From contig NZ_CP117411.1 in the NCBI RefSeq assembly GCF_028607085.1, positions 2,914,001 to 2,978,000 on the forward strand: a DNA stretch of 64,000 nucleotides, read 5' to 3'. Made by a program: the position numbers and the translations under genes. Positions within the stretch are counted from its first letter, which is position 1. Each line of letters starts with the position of its first letter. Below are positions 56,190-64,000 of the stretch, in pieces. Origin of the DNA: Sphingomonas naphthae. Its GTDB lineage: Bacteria > Pseudomonadota > Alphaproteobacteria > Sphingomonadales > Sphingomonadaceae. The notes beneath the pieces were generated by a model that saw only the letters and a program-made list of their open reading frames with translations, had not been told where the DNA came from and did not search any database.

Positions 56190-56801
56190 TCATTGCTGTG
56201 GGATCAGCGCGTCATCCAGCTCCTCCGCCCGCACATGCGCCGGGCGAACCTTCAGCCGGTCCCAATAGGCTTCGAACGCCGGCCGTTTCTCGATCGATCC
56301 GAACATCAGGCCCCAGGCGATCTGCGAGCCGAAATAGACGTCCGCCGCCGTGAAGCTGTCCCCGGCGATATAGGGCGAGGCGGTGACGGCCTGTTCCATC
56401 ATGTCCATCACGGCGGTGAAGTCGCCATAGCCGACCATGGCCTTCTTGTCGGTCGGCACGGTGAGCCCGAGCGCCTTGTCGGTCACCGCAGCCTCGATCG
56501 GGCCGGCGGCGTAGAACAGCCAGCGATAATAGGCACCGCGCTTCCCGGCCGGCGGGGCGAGGCCGGCGGCGGGAAAGGCATCGGCCAGATAGGCGCAGAT
56601 CGCAGCACCCTCGGTGACGATCGTGCCATCGTGGACGATCACCGGCACCTTGCCCATAGGGTTGATCGCCAGGAATTCCGGCGTCTTCACCCCCGATTTG
56701 AAATCGAGGACGTGCGTCTCATAGGGCTCGCCGACCTCTTCCAGCATCCAGCGGATGATGCGGCCCCGCGACATGGGGTTGGTGTAGAAATCGAGGCTCA
56801 T
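56190..56801 (-). CDS. Glutathione S-transferase
   Basis: 203 residues, thioredoxin-fold N-domain 'LDFYTNPMSRGRIIRWMLEEVGEPYE', the cis-Pro region 'INPMGKVPVIVHDG' and the Ser/Asp site 'VTEGAAICAYLAD', then an all-helical C-domain with 'FTAADVYFGSQIAWGLM' (N-capping box). Ser in 'NPMSRG' is likely the glutathione-activating residue (beta/Nu-like class). ATG 56801 overlaps the preceding dienelactone hydrolase stop by 4 bases; co-expression points to detoxification of an electrophile. Confidence 0.9.
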   Translation of the reverse strand: MSLDFYTNPMSRGRIIRWMLEEVGEPYETHVLDFKSGVKTPEFLAINPMGKVPVIVHDGTIVTEGAAICAYLADAFPAAGLAPPAGKRGAYYRWLFYAAGPIEAAVTDKALGLTVPTDKKAMVGYGDFTAVMDMMEQAVTASPYIAGDSFTAADVYFGSQIAWGLMFGSIEKRPAFEAYWDRLKVRPAHVRAEELDDALIPQQ

Positions 56802-57676
56802 TTCAGCGTCTCCGCGAAGAAGGCGAGCGTCCGCTGCCACGACAGGTCGGCCGCCGCCTTGTCGTAGCGCGCGCCGCTCGTGTCATTGTGGAAGGCGTGG
56901 TTGACGCCCGGATAATCGTAGCGCGTGACCTTGGCGCCGGCCGCCGTCAGCGCGGCGACCCAGGCGGCGGCCCCGGCATTCACCCGCTCGTCGAGCCCGG
57001 CGTAATGGAGGACGAGCGGGGCCTTGACCTTCGCGGCCTCGGCGGGGGTCGGCTGGGGGCCGTAATAGGCCACGCCGCCGTCGATGGCGGCGCCGGCCGC
57101 CACCGCGACCCGGTTGACCATCGCCCCGCCCCAGCAGAAGCCGACAACGCCGACCTTGCCGTTGCCGCCCTTCCTCGCCTTGAGCCAGGCCGCCGACGCC
57201 GCCGCATCGGCCACCGCCGCCGGCAGATCGAGCGCGCCGATCATCTCGCGCGCCTTGTCCTGATCGGCCGGGGTGCCGCCCACCGGCGACAGCAGATCGA
57301 CCGCCAGCGCGCGATAGCCCGCCACGGCCAGCCGCCGCGCGACATCCTCGACATAAGGCGTGAGGCCACGATTTTCGTGGAAGACGACGACCGAGCCGAG
57401 CTTCCCCTTGGCGGGCTTGGGGGTCGCCAGCACGCCCTTCAGCATATGGCCGTTCGCGCCCGGAAAGCTGACCGGCTCGACCGTGATGCGCGGATCGCTC
57501 GCCTCGACGATCGCGGCGGCGGCGGGATCGGCCGCGATCGAGGCGGCGAGCGCGGCGGCGGCGGCCGAACCACCCGCCAGCGCGCCCATGTCGCGCATGA
57601 AGGCGCGGCGGTCATGATCCACATGGGTGAAGCGATCGTGCAGCGCGATCGCCTTTTGCAGGATATCGTCGGTCAT
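56798..57676 (-). CDS. Dienelactone hydrolase-family protein, Tat-exported
   Basis: 292 residues. The N-terminus has 'DHDRRAFMRDMGALAGGSAA', a twin-arginine-like export signal after an unusually long 22-residue start. The alpha/beta hydrolase has 'VVVFHENRGLTPYVEDVARRLAVAGYRALAVDLLSP', the DLH nucleophile Cys in 'VGFCWGGAM', Asp in 'AGLDERVNAG' and His in 'GVNHAFHND'. Opens lactones or esters; substrate unknown. Co-translated with the GST gene. Confidence 0.88.
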   Translation of the reverse strand: MTDDILQKAIALHDRFTHVDHDRRAFMRDMGALAGGSAAAAALAASIAADPAAAAIVEASDPRITVEPVSFPGANGHMLKGVLATPKPAKGKLGSVVVFHENRGLTPYVEDVARRLAVAGYRALAVDLLSPVGGTPADQDKAREMIGALDLPAAVADAAASAAWLKARKGGNGKVGVVGFCWGGAMVNRVAVAAGAAIDGGVAYYGPQPTPAEAAKVKAPLVLHYAGLDERVNAGAAAWVAALTAAGAKVTRYDYPGVNHAFHNDTSGARYDKAAADLSWQRTLAFFAETLK

Positions 57677-57732
57677 CCGTCTCTCTCCTTTTTATCCAAT
57701 CCCCCTCCCGCAAGCGGGAGGGGGGCGTGCGC

Positions 57733-59775
57733 TCACTTCGCCACGCGATATTTCTCGAACCACGCCAGGATCGCCGAGGCTTTCGCAGCCGACTGTGACG
57801 GGCGTGCGGCGAGGCCGCCGTGGCTGGCGCCGGGCACCTTCACCAGCGCGGTCGGCACGCCGCGCAGCTGGAGCGCGGTATAATATTGCTCGGATTCGCT
57901 CACCGGCGTGCGGTAATCCTCCGATCCCACCACCACCATCGTCGGCGTCTTGACGTTGCCGACCAGGCTCAGCGGCGAGCGCGCCCAATAGCCCTGCGGG
58001 TCCTCCCACGGGAACTTCCCGAACCAGTAGCGCGCGAAATAGGGGGTCGAATCCGCCGTCAGCACGAAGCTCGCCCAGTCGATCACCGGTTTCTGCGCCA
58101 CCGCCCCCTTGAAGCGATCGGTCTTGCCGACGATCCACGTCGTCAGCACGCCGCCGCCCGATCCGCCGGTGACGAACAGATTGTCGGGATCGACCGATCC
58201 GCCCGCGATCGCCGCGTCCACCGCCGCCATCAGATCCCCGTAATCGTCGCCGGGATAGGCATGGTGGATGAGGTTGGCGAATTCGGCGCCATAGGAGGTG
58301 GAGCCGCGCGGATTGACGTAGAGGACGACATAGCCCGCCGCCGCGTAGAGCTGGTTGTCGGTCGAGAAGACCGGGCCGTAGGCGGAGAACGGCCCGCCAT
58401 GGATTTCGAGGATCAGCGGATATTTCCTGGCCGGATCGAACGCCGGCGGGGTGACGATCCACGCATCGACCGCCCGGCCATCGGCGGCCTTCACGGCGAG
58501 CGGCTTGACCGCGCCCAGCGTCTTGCCGGCGAGCAATTCGCTGTTGAGGCTGGTCAGCCGCTTGGCCGCCCCGCCACGCACCACCGCGACATCGGCCGGG
58601 CGCAGCGGCGTGCCGGCGGTGATGGCGACGGTGCCGTCCTTCGCCACCGACCAGTCGCCGCCGGTATAGGGCCGGTCGATCGCGCTGGGGCTGAGCCCTT
58701 CGGCGACGGTGCGGATCGATCCGTCGAGCCCGACGCGGGCGACCTTCGTGGCGGCATGATCGTCGTAATCGACATAGATCGACTTGCTGTCGGCGCTCCA
58801 CGTCGCCGATCCCACGCTGCGATCGAGCGAGGCGGTGAGCGCGCGGCCGCCGCTGCCGTCGCGCGACATCACATAGAGGATGGTCGACTGATAGCCGAGG
58901 CGCTTGTCGTCGAAGCCGAGGTAGGCGATCCAGCGGCCGTCGGGCGAGACGGTGGCGCCGCCGTCCGGCCCGCGCCGGTCGGTGATCTGGCGGGTGGTGG
59001 CGGTGGCGACATCAACCGCGAAGATCTCGCTGTCGAGCGCCTCGCGCTCCCGATCCGGCCCGCGATTGCTGGTGAACAGGATTTCGCGGCCGTCGGGCGT
59101 CCAGCCGAGCGGGCCGTTATCGTCCTGGGCACCGAAGCTCAGCTGGCGCGGGCTGCCGCCATCCGCCGGCACGACGAACAGATGATCGAAACCGGGCTTG
59201 GAATAGCCACCCCCGTCGCGGCGATAGACGACCGAGGTGATGACCTCGAGCGGCGCCGCCCAGGTGGCGCCCTCGGGCTTGGGCGGCGCCTTGCCGAACG
59301 TCTTGCCCTCGTCGGGCACGTTCAACGTATAGGCGATGGTGCGCCCGTCCGGGCTCCACGCGACCGAGCCGGGCGTGTCGGGCATGGCGGTGATCTTCGC
59401 GGCCTGCCCCGTCGCCATCCAGCGCACATAGAGTTGCGCGCCGCCGCCCTCGGCGGTGGAGATATAGGCGAGGCGCTTGCCGTCGGGCGACCAGCGGGGC
59501 GACATGTTGGCGCCGGGGCCGGCGGCGATCGGCACCTGCTCGCCGGTCTTCACGTCGATCAGCCAGATGGCCGATCGGGTGCGGTCGGTCATCACGTCGT
59601 TGGCGCGGCGGACGTAGGCGATCTTGCTGCCGTCCGGGCTGATCTGGGGATCGGCCGCCGCCTCGATGCCGAAGATGTCGGCGCCGGTGAAGGCGCGGCT
59701 CGGCCCGACCGGCCCGGCGGCGGGCGCCGCGATCGACAGGGCCAGAGCGGTGGCGGCAAGCAACGAACGGATCAT
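57733..59775 (-). CDS. Secreted S9 prolyl oligopeptidase-family peptidase (paralogue 2)
   Basis: 680 residues. Signal peptide 'MIRSLLAATALALSIAAPAA', propeller repeats ('ISPDGSKIAYVRR', 'WSPDGKRLAYIS', 'WTPDGREILFTSN', 'VSPDGRWIAYLG'), and the hydrolase triad Ser in GGSGGGVLTT, Asp in 'GSEDYRTPVSE' and His in 'GASHGGLAA'. The nucleophile elbow GGSGGG replaces the usual GGSYGG of paralogue 1. Start ATG 59775 gives the signal peptide; the longer ORF to 59889 adds a non-homologous piece. Confidence 0.92.
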   Translation of the reverse strand: MIRSLLAATALALSIAAPAAGPVGPSRAFTGADIFGIEAAADPQISPDGSKIAYVRRANDVMTDRTRSAIWLIDVKTGEQVPIAAGPGANMSPRWSPDGKRLAYISTAEGGGAQLYVRWMATGQAAKITAMPDTPGSVAWSPDGRTIAYTLNVPDEGKTFGKAPPKPEGATWAAPLEVITSVVYRRDGGGYSKPGFDHLFVVPADGGSPRQLSFGAQDDNGPLGWTPDGREILFTSNRGPDREREALDSEIFAVDVATATTRQITDRRGPDGGATVSPDGRWIAYLGFDDKRLGYQSTILYVMSRDGSGGRALTASLDRSVGSATWSADSKSIYVDYDDHAATKVARVGLDGSIRTVAEGLSPSAIDRPYTGGDWSVAKDGTVAITAGTPLRPADVAVVRGGAAKRLTSLNSELLAGKTLGAVKPLAVKAADGRAVDAWIVTPPAFDPARKYPLILEIHGGPFSAYGPVFSTDNQLYAAAGYVVLYVNPRGSTSYGAEFANLIHHAYPGDDYGDLMAAVDAAIAGGSVDPDNLFVTGGSGGGVLTTWIVGKTDRFKGAVAQKPVIDWASFVLTADSTPYFARYWFGKFPWEDPQGYWARSPLSLVGNVKTPTMVVVGSEDYRTPVSESEQYYTALQLRGVPTALVKVPGASHGGLAARPSQSAAKASAILAWFEKYRVAK

Positions 59776-59868
59776 GCGGATCTCCGGCTGGGGGCGAGCG
59801 GAGACTTTCGGGATTCGGCCGGGGTGGCAAGGAGTTTCGTGCGAGGGGCTCGGCACCCTTTGCCGTAT

Positions 59869-59979
59869 CCGTTCGCCCTGAGTAGCCATTGAGCTTGTCG
59901 AAATGGCGTATCGAAGGGGCTGCGCGCGCCCTTCGATACGGGCCTTCGACTTCGCTCAGTCCCTACTCAGGGTGAACGG
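59869..59979. repeat. Intergenic palindrome, family F
   Basis: CCGTTCGCCCTGAGTAG (59869-59885) and CTACTCAGGGTGAACGG (59963-59979) are inverted (16 of 17, one G-U), with an inner CGTATCGAAGG/CCTTCGATACG pair. Typical sphingomonad intergenic palindrome; it fills 59776-59994, with no gene. Confidence 0.7.
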
Positions 59980-59994
59980 GTTGGTTTTAATTTT

Positions 59995-60249
59995 TCAGGC
60001 CGCGACCGGCGTGCCCTTGGGCAAGCTCGCGATCAGCTGCTCGACCGACGCGAGGCCGTCGGCGCTGGTGACGGCCAAGTCGATCGGGCGGCCGCCGATG
60101 CTGTCGTCGTGGGTGTTGAGGAAGGCGATCACCGCTTCGGACTGGCGCAGTTTCTCGAAGGCGAGGGTCGCGGCGCGGCCCTGGCGGGCGGCCTGTTCGG
60201 GGGTGAGGCGCTGGTGCGGGGCGGGGCGTTTCTGGAAGGGACGGCTCAC
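59995..60249 (-). CDS. Small conserved protein (DUF-like, 84 aa)
   Basis: 84 residues from GTG 60249: 'QKRPAPHQRLTPEQAARQGR', 'ATLAFEKLRQSEAVIAFLNT', 'GGRPIDLAVTSADGLASVEQ', 'LIASLPKGTPVAA'. The middle looks like an antitoxin/MbcA-type dimer domain ('GGRPIDLAVTSADGLASV' resembles 'GGRRPIDLL...GLEAV' of Xre-MbcA-ParS antitoxins), but no toxin is near. GTG overlaps the upstream stop by 4 bases. Function open. Confidence 0.65.
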   Translation of the reverse strand: MSRPFQKRPAPHQRLTPEQAARQGRAATLAFEKLRQSEAVIAFLNTHDDSIGGRPIDLAVTSADGLASVEQLIASLPKGTPVAA

Positions 60250-60449
60250 TGGGCGATGCCCTCCTTGGCTTGCTTCTCGGCGGCGAGGGTGACGCGCATC
60301 GTCTCGCCCTTCACCATGCGCGCGGCCATCTCGCGCCACGCCGCTTCGGACCGGCGGCACCGATCGCGCACGTTTTCGAGCGTGGTGGCCTGCGCTTCGC
60401 GCTCGCATTCGGCGGCGCGGGCGAGGTAGAAATCGCTGGTGACCGACAT
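60246..60449 (-). CDS. Small helical protein (67 aa)
   Basis: 67 residues from ATG 60449 with AAGGAG a few bases upstream. 'MSVTSDFYLARAAECEREAQ' and 'ENVRDRCRRSEAAWREMAARMVKGE' form amphipathic helices, a pattern common in small alphaproteobacterial proteins of the 'RAxECExxA' kind, whose function is unknown. Co-translated with the 84-residue protein. Confidence 0.7.
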   Translation of the reverse strand: MSVTSDFYLARAAECEREAQATTLENVRDRCRRSEAAWREMAARMVKGETMRVTLAAEKQAKEGIAQ

Positions 60450-60495
60450 GGACGCTCCTTGGTTCAAACGAGTGATGCGTGGCCGGCCGTATGGC

Positions 60496-60753
60496 TCAGC
60501 GGCGCTGCCGCGCCGGGCCGGGGCCGGCACCGGGGGTGCGTTCGCGATAGATGATGCGGCCCTTGTCGAGATCGTAGGGCGTCATTTCGACCTGGACGCG
60601 ATCGCCCACGACCGAACGGATGCGGTGCTTGCGCATGCGGCCGGCGGTATAGGCGATGATCCGGTGGTCGTTTTCGAGCAGCACGCGAAAGCGGCCATCG
60701 GGCAGGATCTCGTCGATCAGCCCGTCGAAGGTCATGAGTTCTTCCTTGGCCAT
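60496..60753 (-). CDS. infA: Translation initiation factor IF-1
   Basis: 85 residues, S1/OB fold: '[20 protein letters not shown]', '[20 protein letters not shown]', '[18 protein letters not shown]'. Binds the 30S A-site. It carries a 13-residue Gly/Pro/Arg tail beyond the usual 72-residue core. The gap 60754-60926 holds no gene. Codon choice and start (ATG 60753) are normal. Confidence 0.96.
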   Translation of the reverse strand: MAKEELMTFDGLIDEILPDGRFRVLLENDHRIIAYTAGRMRKHRIRSVVGDRVQVEMTPYDLDKGRIIYRERTPGAGPGPARQRR

Positions 60754-60926
60754 GCGGTCAGGCGACCTCGACCAAGAAGAATTTGCGAGATATCAGGATC
60801 ATCTAAACTTCCAACACGCGAGAATATCCGGGCCGGAGGAGCGGCCGGGCCATGATGAAGCGTGAAAGGGAAGCAGGTGCCGGATCGGCATCCATTCCGC
60901 CGCAGGCGACGTCAACGGCCTTTTAT

Positions 60927-61493
60927 TTAGGGTTGCATCGCCGATAAGTCAATCAGAACGGCCCGACCGTCCTTGACAATCGCCAGCAATTCGGCCGTGA
61001 TTCGATCGTAAAAGGCGCAGATCAACGCCATATCGCCCGCCGCGACGACCAGCATGGCGAACGGCGCGCCATCCCCGGCCCGGCCGAGCGCCAGCGCGAA
61101 ATCGGCGACGAGGCCGGGGCGATGCGCCCGCCCGCCGCAATGGAACAGCGCCGCGCGCACCCGGCCGATCGCGCGCAGCCGGTCGCCATGCAGGCTGGCG
61201 GGGCCGAGCAGGGTGGCGAGCTTGTTGGCGGCGTTGGTCTGGCGGACGAAGCCGGCGCGATCCTCCACCGCGCCCGCGAGCGCCGCCACCTCGTCGAGCA
61301 GCAGGTTCAGGAAGCGATCCAGTTCGCGCAGGCCGTTGCCGATCACCCGCGCATGGGTGCCGTCGCTCGCCCAGTCGCGGGCCGCGAAGAAGGCCGTGCC
61401 GCGCGCGAGCGTGGCATGGGCGCGGTGGAGGGCGGCGGGGGAGCGGAGGGGCGCGGCGGTGGCCGGACGAAGAACGAGCGACGGAGCGTTCAT
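60927..61493 (-). CDS. Hypothetical protein (188 aa)
   Basis: 188 residues, Ala/Arg/Leu-rich and mostly helical: 'GNGLRELDRFLNLLLDEVAALAGAV', 'RIAGR.. VRAALFHCGG' region and 'AAGDMALICAFYDRITAELLAIVKDG'. The C-terminus resembles a sensor-like beta-alpha segment. No signal peptide, no family recognised. It precedes infA on the same strand and follows clpA after about 80 bases, so it could belong to the clpA transcript. Confidence 0.6.
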   Translation of the reverse strand: MNAPSLVLRPATAAPLRSPAALHRAHATLARGTAFFAARDWASDGTHARVIGNGLRELDRFLNLLLDEVAALAGAVEDRAGFVRQTNAANKLATLLGPASLHGDRLRAIGRVRAALFHCGGRAHRPGLVADFALALGRAGDGAPFAMLVVAAGDMALICAFYDRITAELLAIVKDGRAVLIDLSAMQP

Positions 61494-61572
61494 GCTCCGC
61501 CGCTCGTGGTTCGCACCGTCGTCGGCACCGTCACACCGCCCGCCCGGCGCGGTCGCCGGGCGGGGCAGCGGA

Positions 61573-63888
61573 TCAGGCCCCGACCTCGTCGGTCTTCTTC
61601 TTGCCGCCCTTCTTGGGACGCTTGGGCGCGGCCGAGGTGATCTCGAAGGCGAGCGCGCCGTCCTTCATGTGCACCTTCACCTCGCCGCCATGGACCAGCT
61701 TGCCGAACAGCAGTTCCTCGGCCAGCGGCTGCTTGATCTTCTCCTGGATCAGGCGGCCCATGGGCCTCGCACCGTAGAGCTTGTCGTAGCCCTTGGCGGT
61801 GAGCCACGTCTTCGACTCGTCGTCGAGCGAGATATGCACCTCGCGGTCGGCGAGCTGGAGTTCGAGCTGGAGGATGAACTTGTCCACCACCCGCGCCACG
61901 ACGGAGGTTGGCAGGTAGCCGAACGGCACGATCGCATCGAGCCGGTTGCGGAATTCCGGCGTGAACATCTTCTGCACCGCCTGCTCGTCCTCGCCCTCAC
62001 GGGTGAGCGCGCCGAAGCCGACCGTCTCGCGCGCCATGTCGCTGGCGCCCGCATTGGTCGTCATGATGAGGATGACGTTGCGGAAATCGACCGACTTGCC
62101 GTGCTGGTCGGTCAGGCGGCCGTTATCCATCACCTGGAGCAGGATGTTGAACAGGTCCGGGTGGGCCTTCTCGATCTCGTCGAGCAGCAGCACGCAATGC
62201 GGATGCTGGTCGACCGCGTCGGTCAGGAGCCCGCCCTGATCGAAGCCGACATAGCCCGGCGGCGCACCGATCAGCCGGCTGACCGAATGGCGCTCCATAT
62301 ATTCGGACATGTCGAAACGCTGGAGCGGAATGCCCATGATGCTGGCCAGCTGGCGCGCCACCTCCGTCTTGCCGACGCCGGTGGGGCCGGTGAAGAGATA
62401 GTTGCCGATCGGCTTGTCTGGATCGCGCAAGCCCGCCCGGCTCAGCTTGATCGCCGAGGACAGCAGTTCGATCGCCTTGTCCTGCCCGAACACGACCCGC
62501 TTGAGATCGGTCTCGAGGCTGGCGAGCGACTTCTTGTCGTCCGACGACACCGATTTCGGCGGGATGCGCGCCATCGTCGCGATCACCGCCTCGATCTCCT
62601 TGGGCGTGATGATCTTCTTGCGCTTGGAGGGCACCACCAGCATCTGCATCGCGCCGACCTCGTCGATCACGTCGATCGCCTTGTCGGGCAGCTTCCTGTC
62701 ATTGATGTAGCGCGCCGACAGCTCGACCGCCGCCTTGATGGCGTCGGGCGTGTATTTCACGCTGTGATGATCCTCGAACGCCGAACGCAGGCCGGCGAGG
62801 ATCTTGATCGTATCCTCCACGGTCGGCTCGTTCACGTCGATCTTCTGGAAGCGCCGCAGCAGCGCGCGGTCCTTCTCGAAATGGTTGCGGAATTCCTTGT
62901 AGGTGGTCGAGCCGATGCAGCGGATCGTGCCGCCCGACAGCGCGGGCTTCAGCAGGTTCGACGCATCCATCGCGCCGCCGCTGGTGGCGCCGGCACCGAT
63001 CACCGTGTGAATCTCGTCGATGAACAGCACCGCGTGCGGCAGCTTCTCCAGTTCGTTGACGACCGCCTTCAGACGCTCCTCAAAATCACCGCGATAGCGT
63101 GTGCCCGCCAGCAGCGCGCCCATGTCGAGCGAGTAGATGACGGCCGGCAGCAGCACCTCGGGCACATTGCCCTCGACGATCTTGCGCGCCAGCCCCTCGG
63201 CGATGGCCGTCTTGCCCACGCCCGGATCGCCCACATAGAGCGGGTTGTTCTTCGAACGGCGGCACAGGATCTGCACCGTGCGATCGACCTCGGCGCCACG
63301 GCCGATCAGCGGATCGACCTTGCCCTCCTTGGCCTTCTCGTTGAGGTTGACGGTGAACTGCTTGAGCGCGCTCTCGCCTTTCTTCGTCTCGGGCTTGGCC
63401 TGCTTCTCCTCTTCGGAGCCCTTCACGCTCTGCGCCTCCGTCGAATGGCCGGCCTTGCCGACCCCATGGCTGATGAAGCTGACCGCATCGAGGCGGCTCA
63501 TGTCCTGCTGTTGCAGGAAGAAGACGGCATAGCTCTCGCGTTCGGAGAAGAGCGCGACCAGCACGTTGGCGCCGGTCACCTCCTCGCGGCCGGAGGACTG
63601 GACGTGGAGGATGGCGCGCTGGACGACGCGCTGGAAACCGCTGGTCGGCGAGGGATCGGTATCCCCCTCCACCTTCAGCGCATCCAGCTCGGTGTCGAGA
63701 TAGACGGTCACCGCGTCCTTCAGCTCGCCGACGTCGACGCCGCAGGCGAGCATCACCTTCGACGCATGGTCGTCGCCGATCAGCGCGAGGAGCAGATGCT
63801 CCAGCGTCGCATATTCGTGGCGGCGGCTCGACGCGGCTGTGAGCGCATTGTGAAGGGTCTGTTCCAGTTCGCGGGCGAAGGATGGCAT
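61573..63888 (-). CDS. clpA: ATP-dependent Clp protease ATP-binding subunit ClpA
   Basis: 771 residues: N-terminal double Clp repeat ('YATLEHLLLALIGDDHASKVM'), first AAA+ with 'VGDPGVGKTAIAEGLARKI' and 'VLFIDEIHTVIGAGA', second AAA+ with 'LFTGPTGVGKTEVARQLA' and 'VLLLDEIEKAHPDLF', and the ClpP-docking loop region. Length and the absence of a long middle domain identify ClpA rather than ClpB. Unfolds substrates for ClpP. No clpS is visible in the remaining 112 bases upstream. Confidence 0.97.
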   Translation of the reverse strand: MPSFARELEQTLHNALTAASSRRHEYATLEHLLLALIGDDHASKVMLACGVDVGELKDAVTVYLDTELDALKVEGDTDPSPTSGFQRVVQRAILHVQSSGREEVTGANVLVALFSERESYAVFFLQQQDMSRLDAVSFISHGVGKAGHSTEAQSVKGSEEEKQAKPETKKGESALKQFTVNLNEKAKEGKVDPLIGRGAEVDRTVQILCRRSKNNPLYVGDPGVGKTAIAEGLARKIVEGNVPEVLLPAVIYSLDMGALLAGTRYRGDFEERLKAVVNELEKLPHAVLFIDEIHTVIGAGATSGGAMDASNLLKPALSGGTIRCIGSTTYKEFRNHFEKDRALLRRFQKIDVNEPTVEDTIKILAGLRSAFEDHHSVKYTPDAIKAAVELSARYINDRKLPDKAIDVIDEVGAMQMLVVPSKRKKIITPKEIEAVIATMARIPPKSVSSDDKKSLASLETDLKRVVFGQDKAIELLSSAIKLSRAGLRDPDKPIGNYLFTGPTGVGKTEVARQLASIMGIPLQRFDMSEYMERHSVSRLIGAPPGYVGFDQGGLLTDAVDQHPHCVLLLDEIEKAHPDLFNILLQVMDNGRLTDQHGKSVDFRNVILIMTTNAGASDMARETVGFGALTREGEDEQAVQKMFTPEFRNRLDAIVPFGYLPTSVVARVVDKFILQLELQLADREVHISLDDESKTWLTAKGYDKLYGARPMGRLIQEKIKQPLAEELLFGKLVHGGEVKVHMKDGALAFEITSAAPKRPKKGGKKKTDEVGA

Positions 63889-64000
63889 GGGACTAAAACT
63901 CCTTGGGCCGACGCCGGGGAAGGCGGGGCCGCCACAACAATGTCGGGATCGATTGGCCCGCTATCAAGTCGGGAAATGGAACGATCCCCGGCCGGGGCCC

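Noticed and set aside
59995-60249. Antitoxin of a toxin-antitoxin pair
   Set aside because: A short stretch resembles MbcA-type antitoxins, but the co-translated partner has no toxin features.

Overview
This window is a high-GC alphaproteobacterial chromosome segment, most likely from a Sphingomonas-like sphingomonad. The strongest taxonomic marker is a 418-residue serine palmitoyltransferase that looks nearly collinear with the Sphingomonas paucimobilis enzyme, followed by its dedicated acyl carrier protein and an NAD-dependent epimerase. An alpha-type SspB, a partial TonB-dependent receptor and families of intergenic palindromes fit the same group. Many genes start with GTG and many overlap by 1 to 8 bases. 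High GC also produces long antisense ORFs, which I have left out.

Layout: (1) 1-1130, the 3' end of a TonB-dependent receptor and a bidirectional terminator. (2) 1183-16084, a roughly 14.9-kb genomic island in the 3' end of guaA. It is bounded by imperfect 20-bp direct repeats, carries a tyrosine integrase next to guaA and has 12-bp repeats at both ends that look like integrase arm sites. (3) 16065-25255, guaA, a soluble chemoreceptor-like protein, a CHAP amidase, a lipoprotein/EI24 pair, adenosine kinase, a Tat-exported SDR, a TPM protein and an amino-acid permease. (4) 25492-30918, histidine genes (hisB-H-A-F-E order), sspB and fumC. (5) 30973-39969, small proteins, a hybrid histidine kinase, the sphingolipid genes, proB and two tandem GNAT/FemAB-like acyltransferases. 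(6) 40022-49788, a putative micro-ORF transcript, a MASE1-PAS-GGDEF protein, a phosphoesterase, an S9 peptidase, uvrB, GIY-YIG, a cold-shock protein and several very small proteins. (7) 49990-64000, a surface-polymer-like cluster (two nucleotidyltransferases, a CDP-glycerol-transferase-like protein, a hydrolase-TPR fusion), leuA, GST, dienelactone hydrolase, an S9 peptidase, infA and clpA.

The most interesting part is the island. On its minus strand, AbiEi, AbiEii, a GajA-type OLD nuclease, a GajB-type UvrD helicase and an Mrr-like PD-(D/E)XK nuclease are packed with 2-17 base gaps or overlaps. They sit behind one sigma70-like promoter embedded in a perfect 10+10 bp palindrome, the expected kind of AbiEi operator. 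This suggests that a Gabija system and a third nuclease are wired to a type IV toxin-antitoxin promoter. Divergently, a protein of unknown family, a second PD-(D/E)XK-like protein and a truncated TrlF/PHP protein form a second candidate defence module. The rest of the island is mosaic: a DUF932 gene and a ParB gene share a duplicated hairpin leader, the PHP gene is cut just before them, and ParB ends in a chimeric junction with a LysR fragment.

All assignments come from reading the sequence without database searches. Family names are recognition from motifs and remembered homologues.
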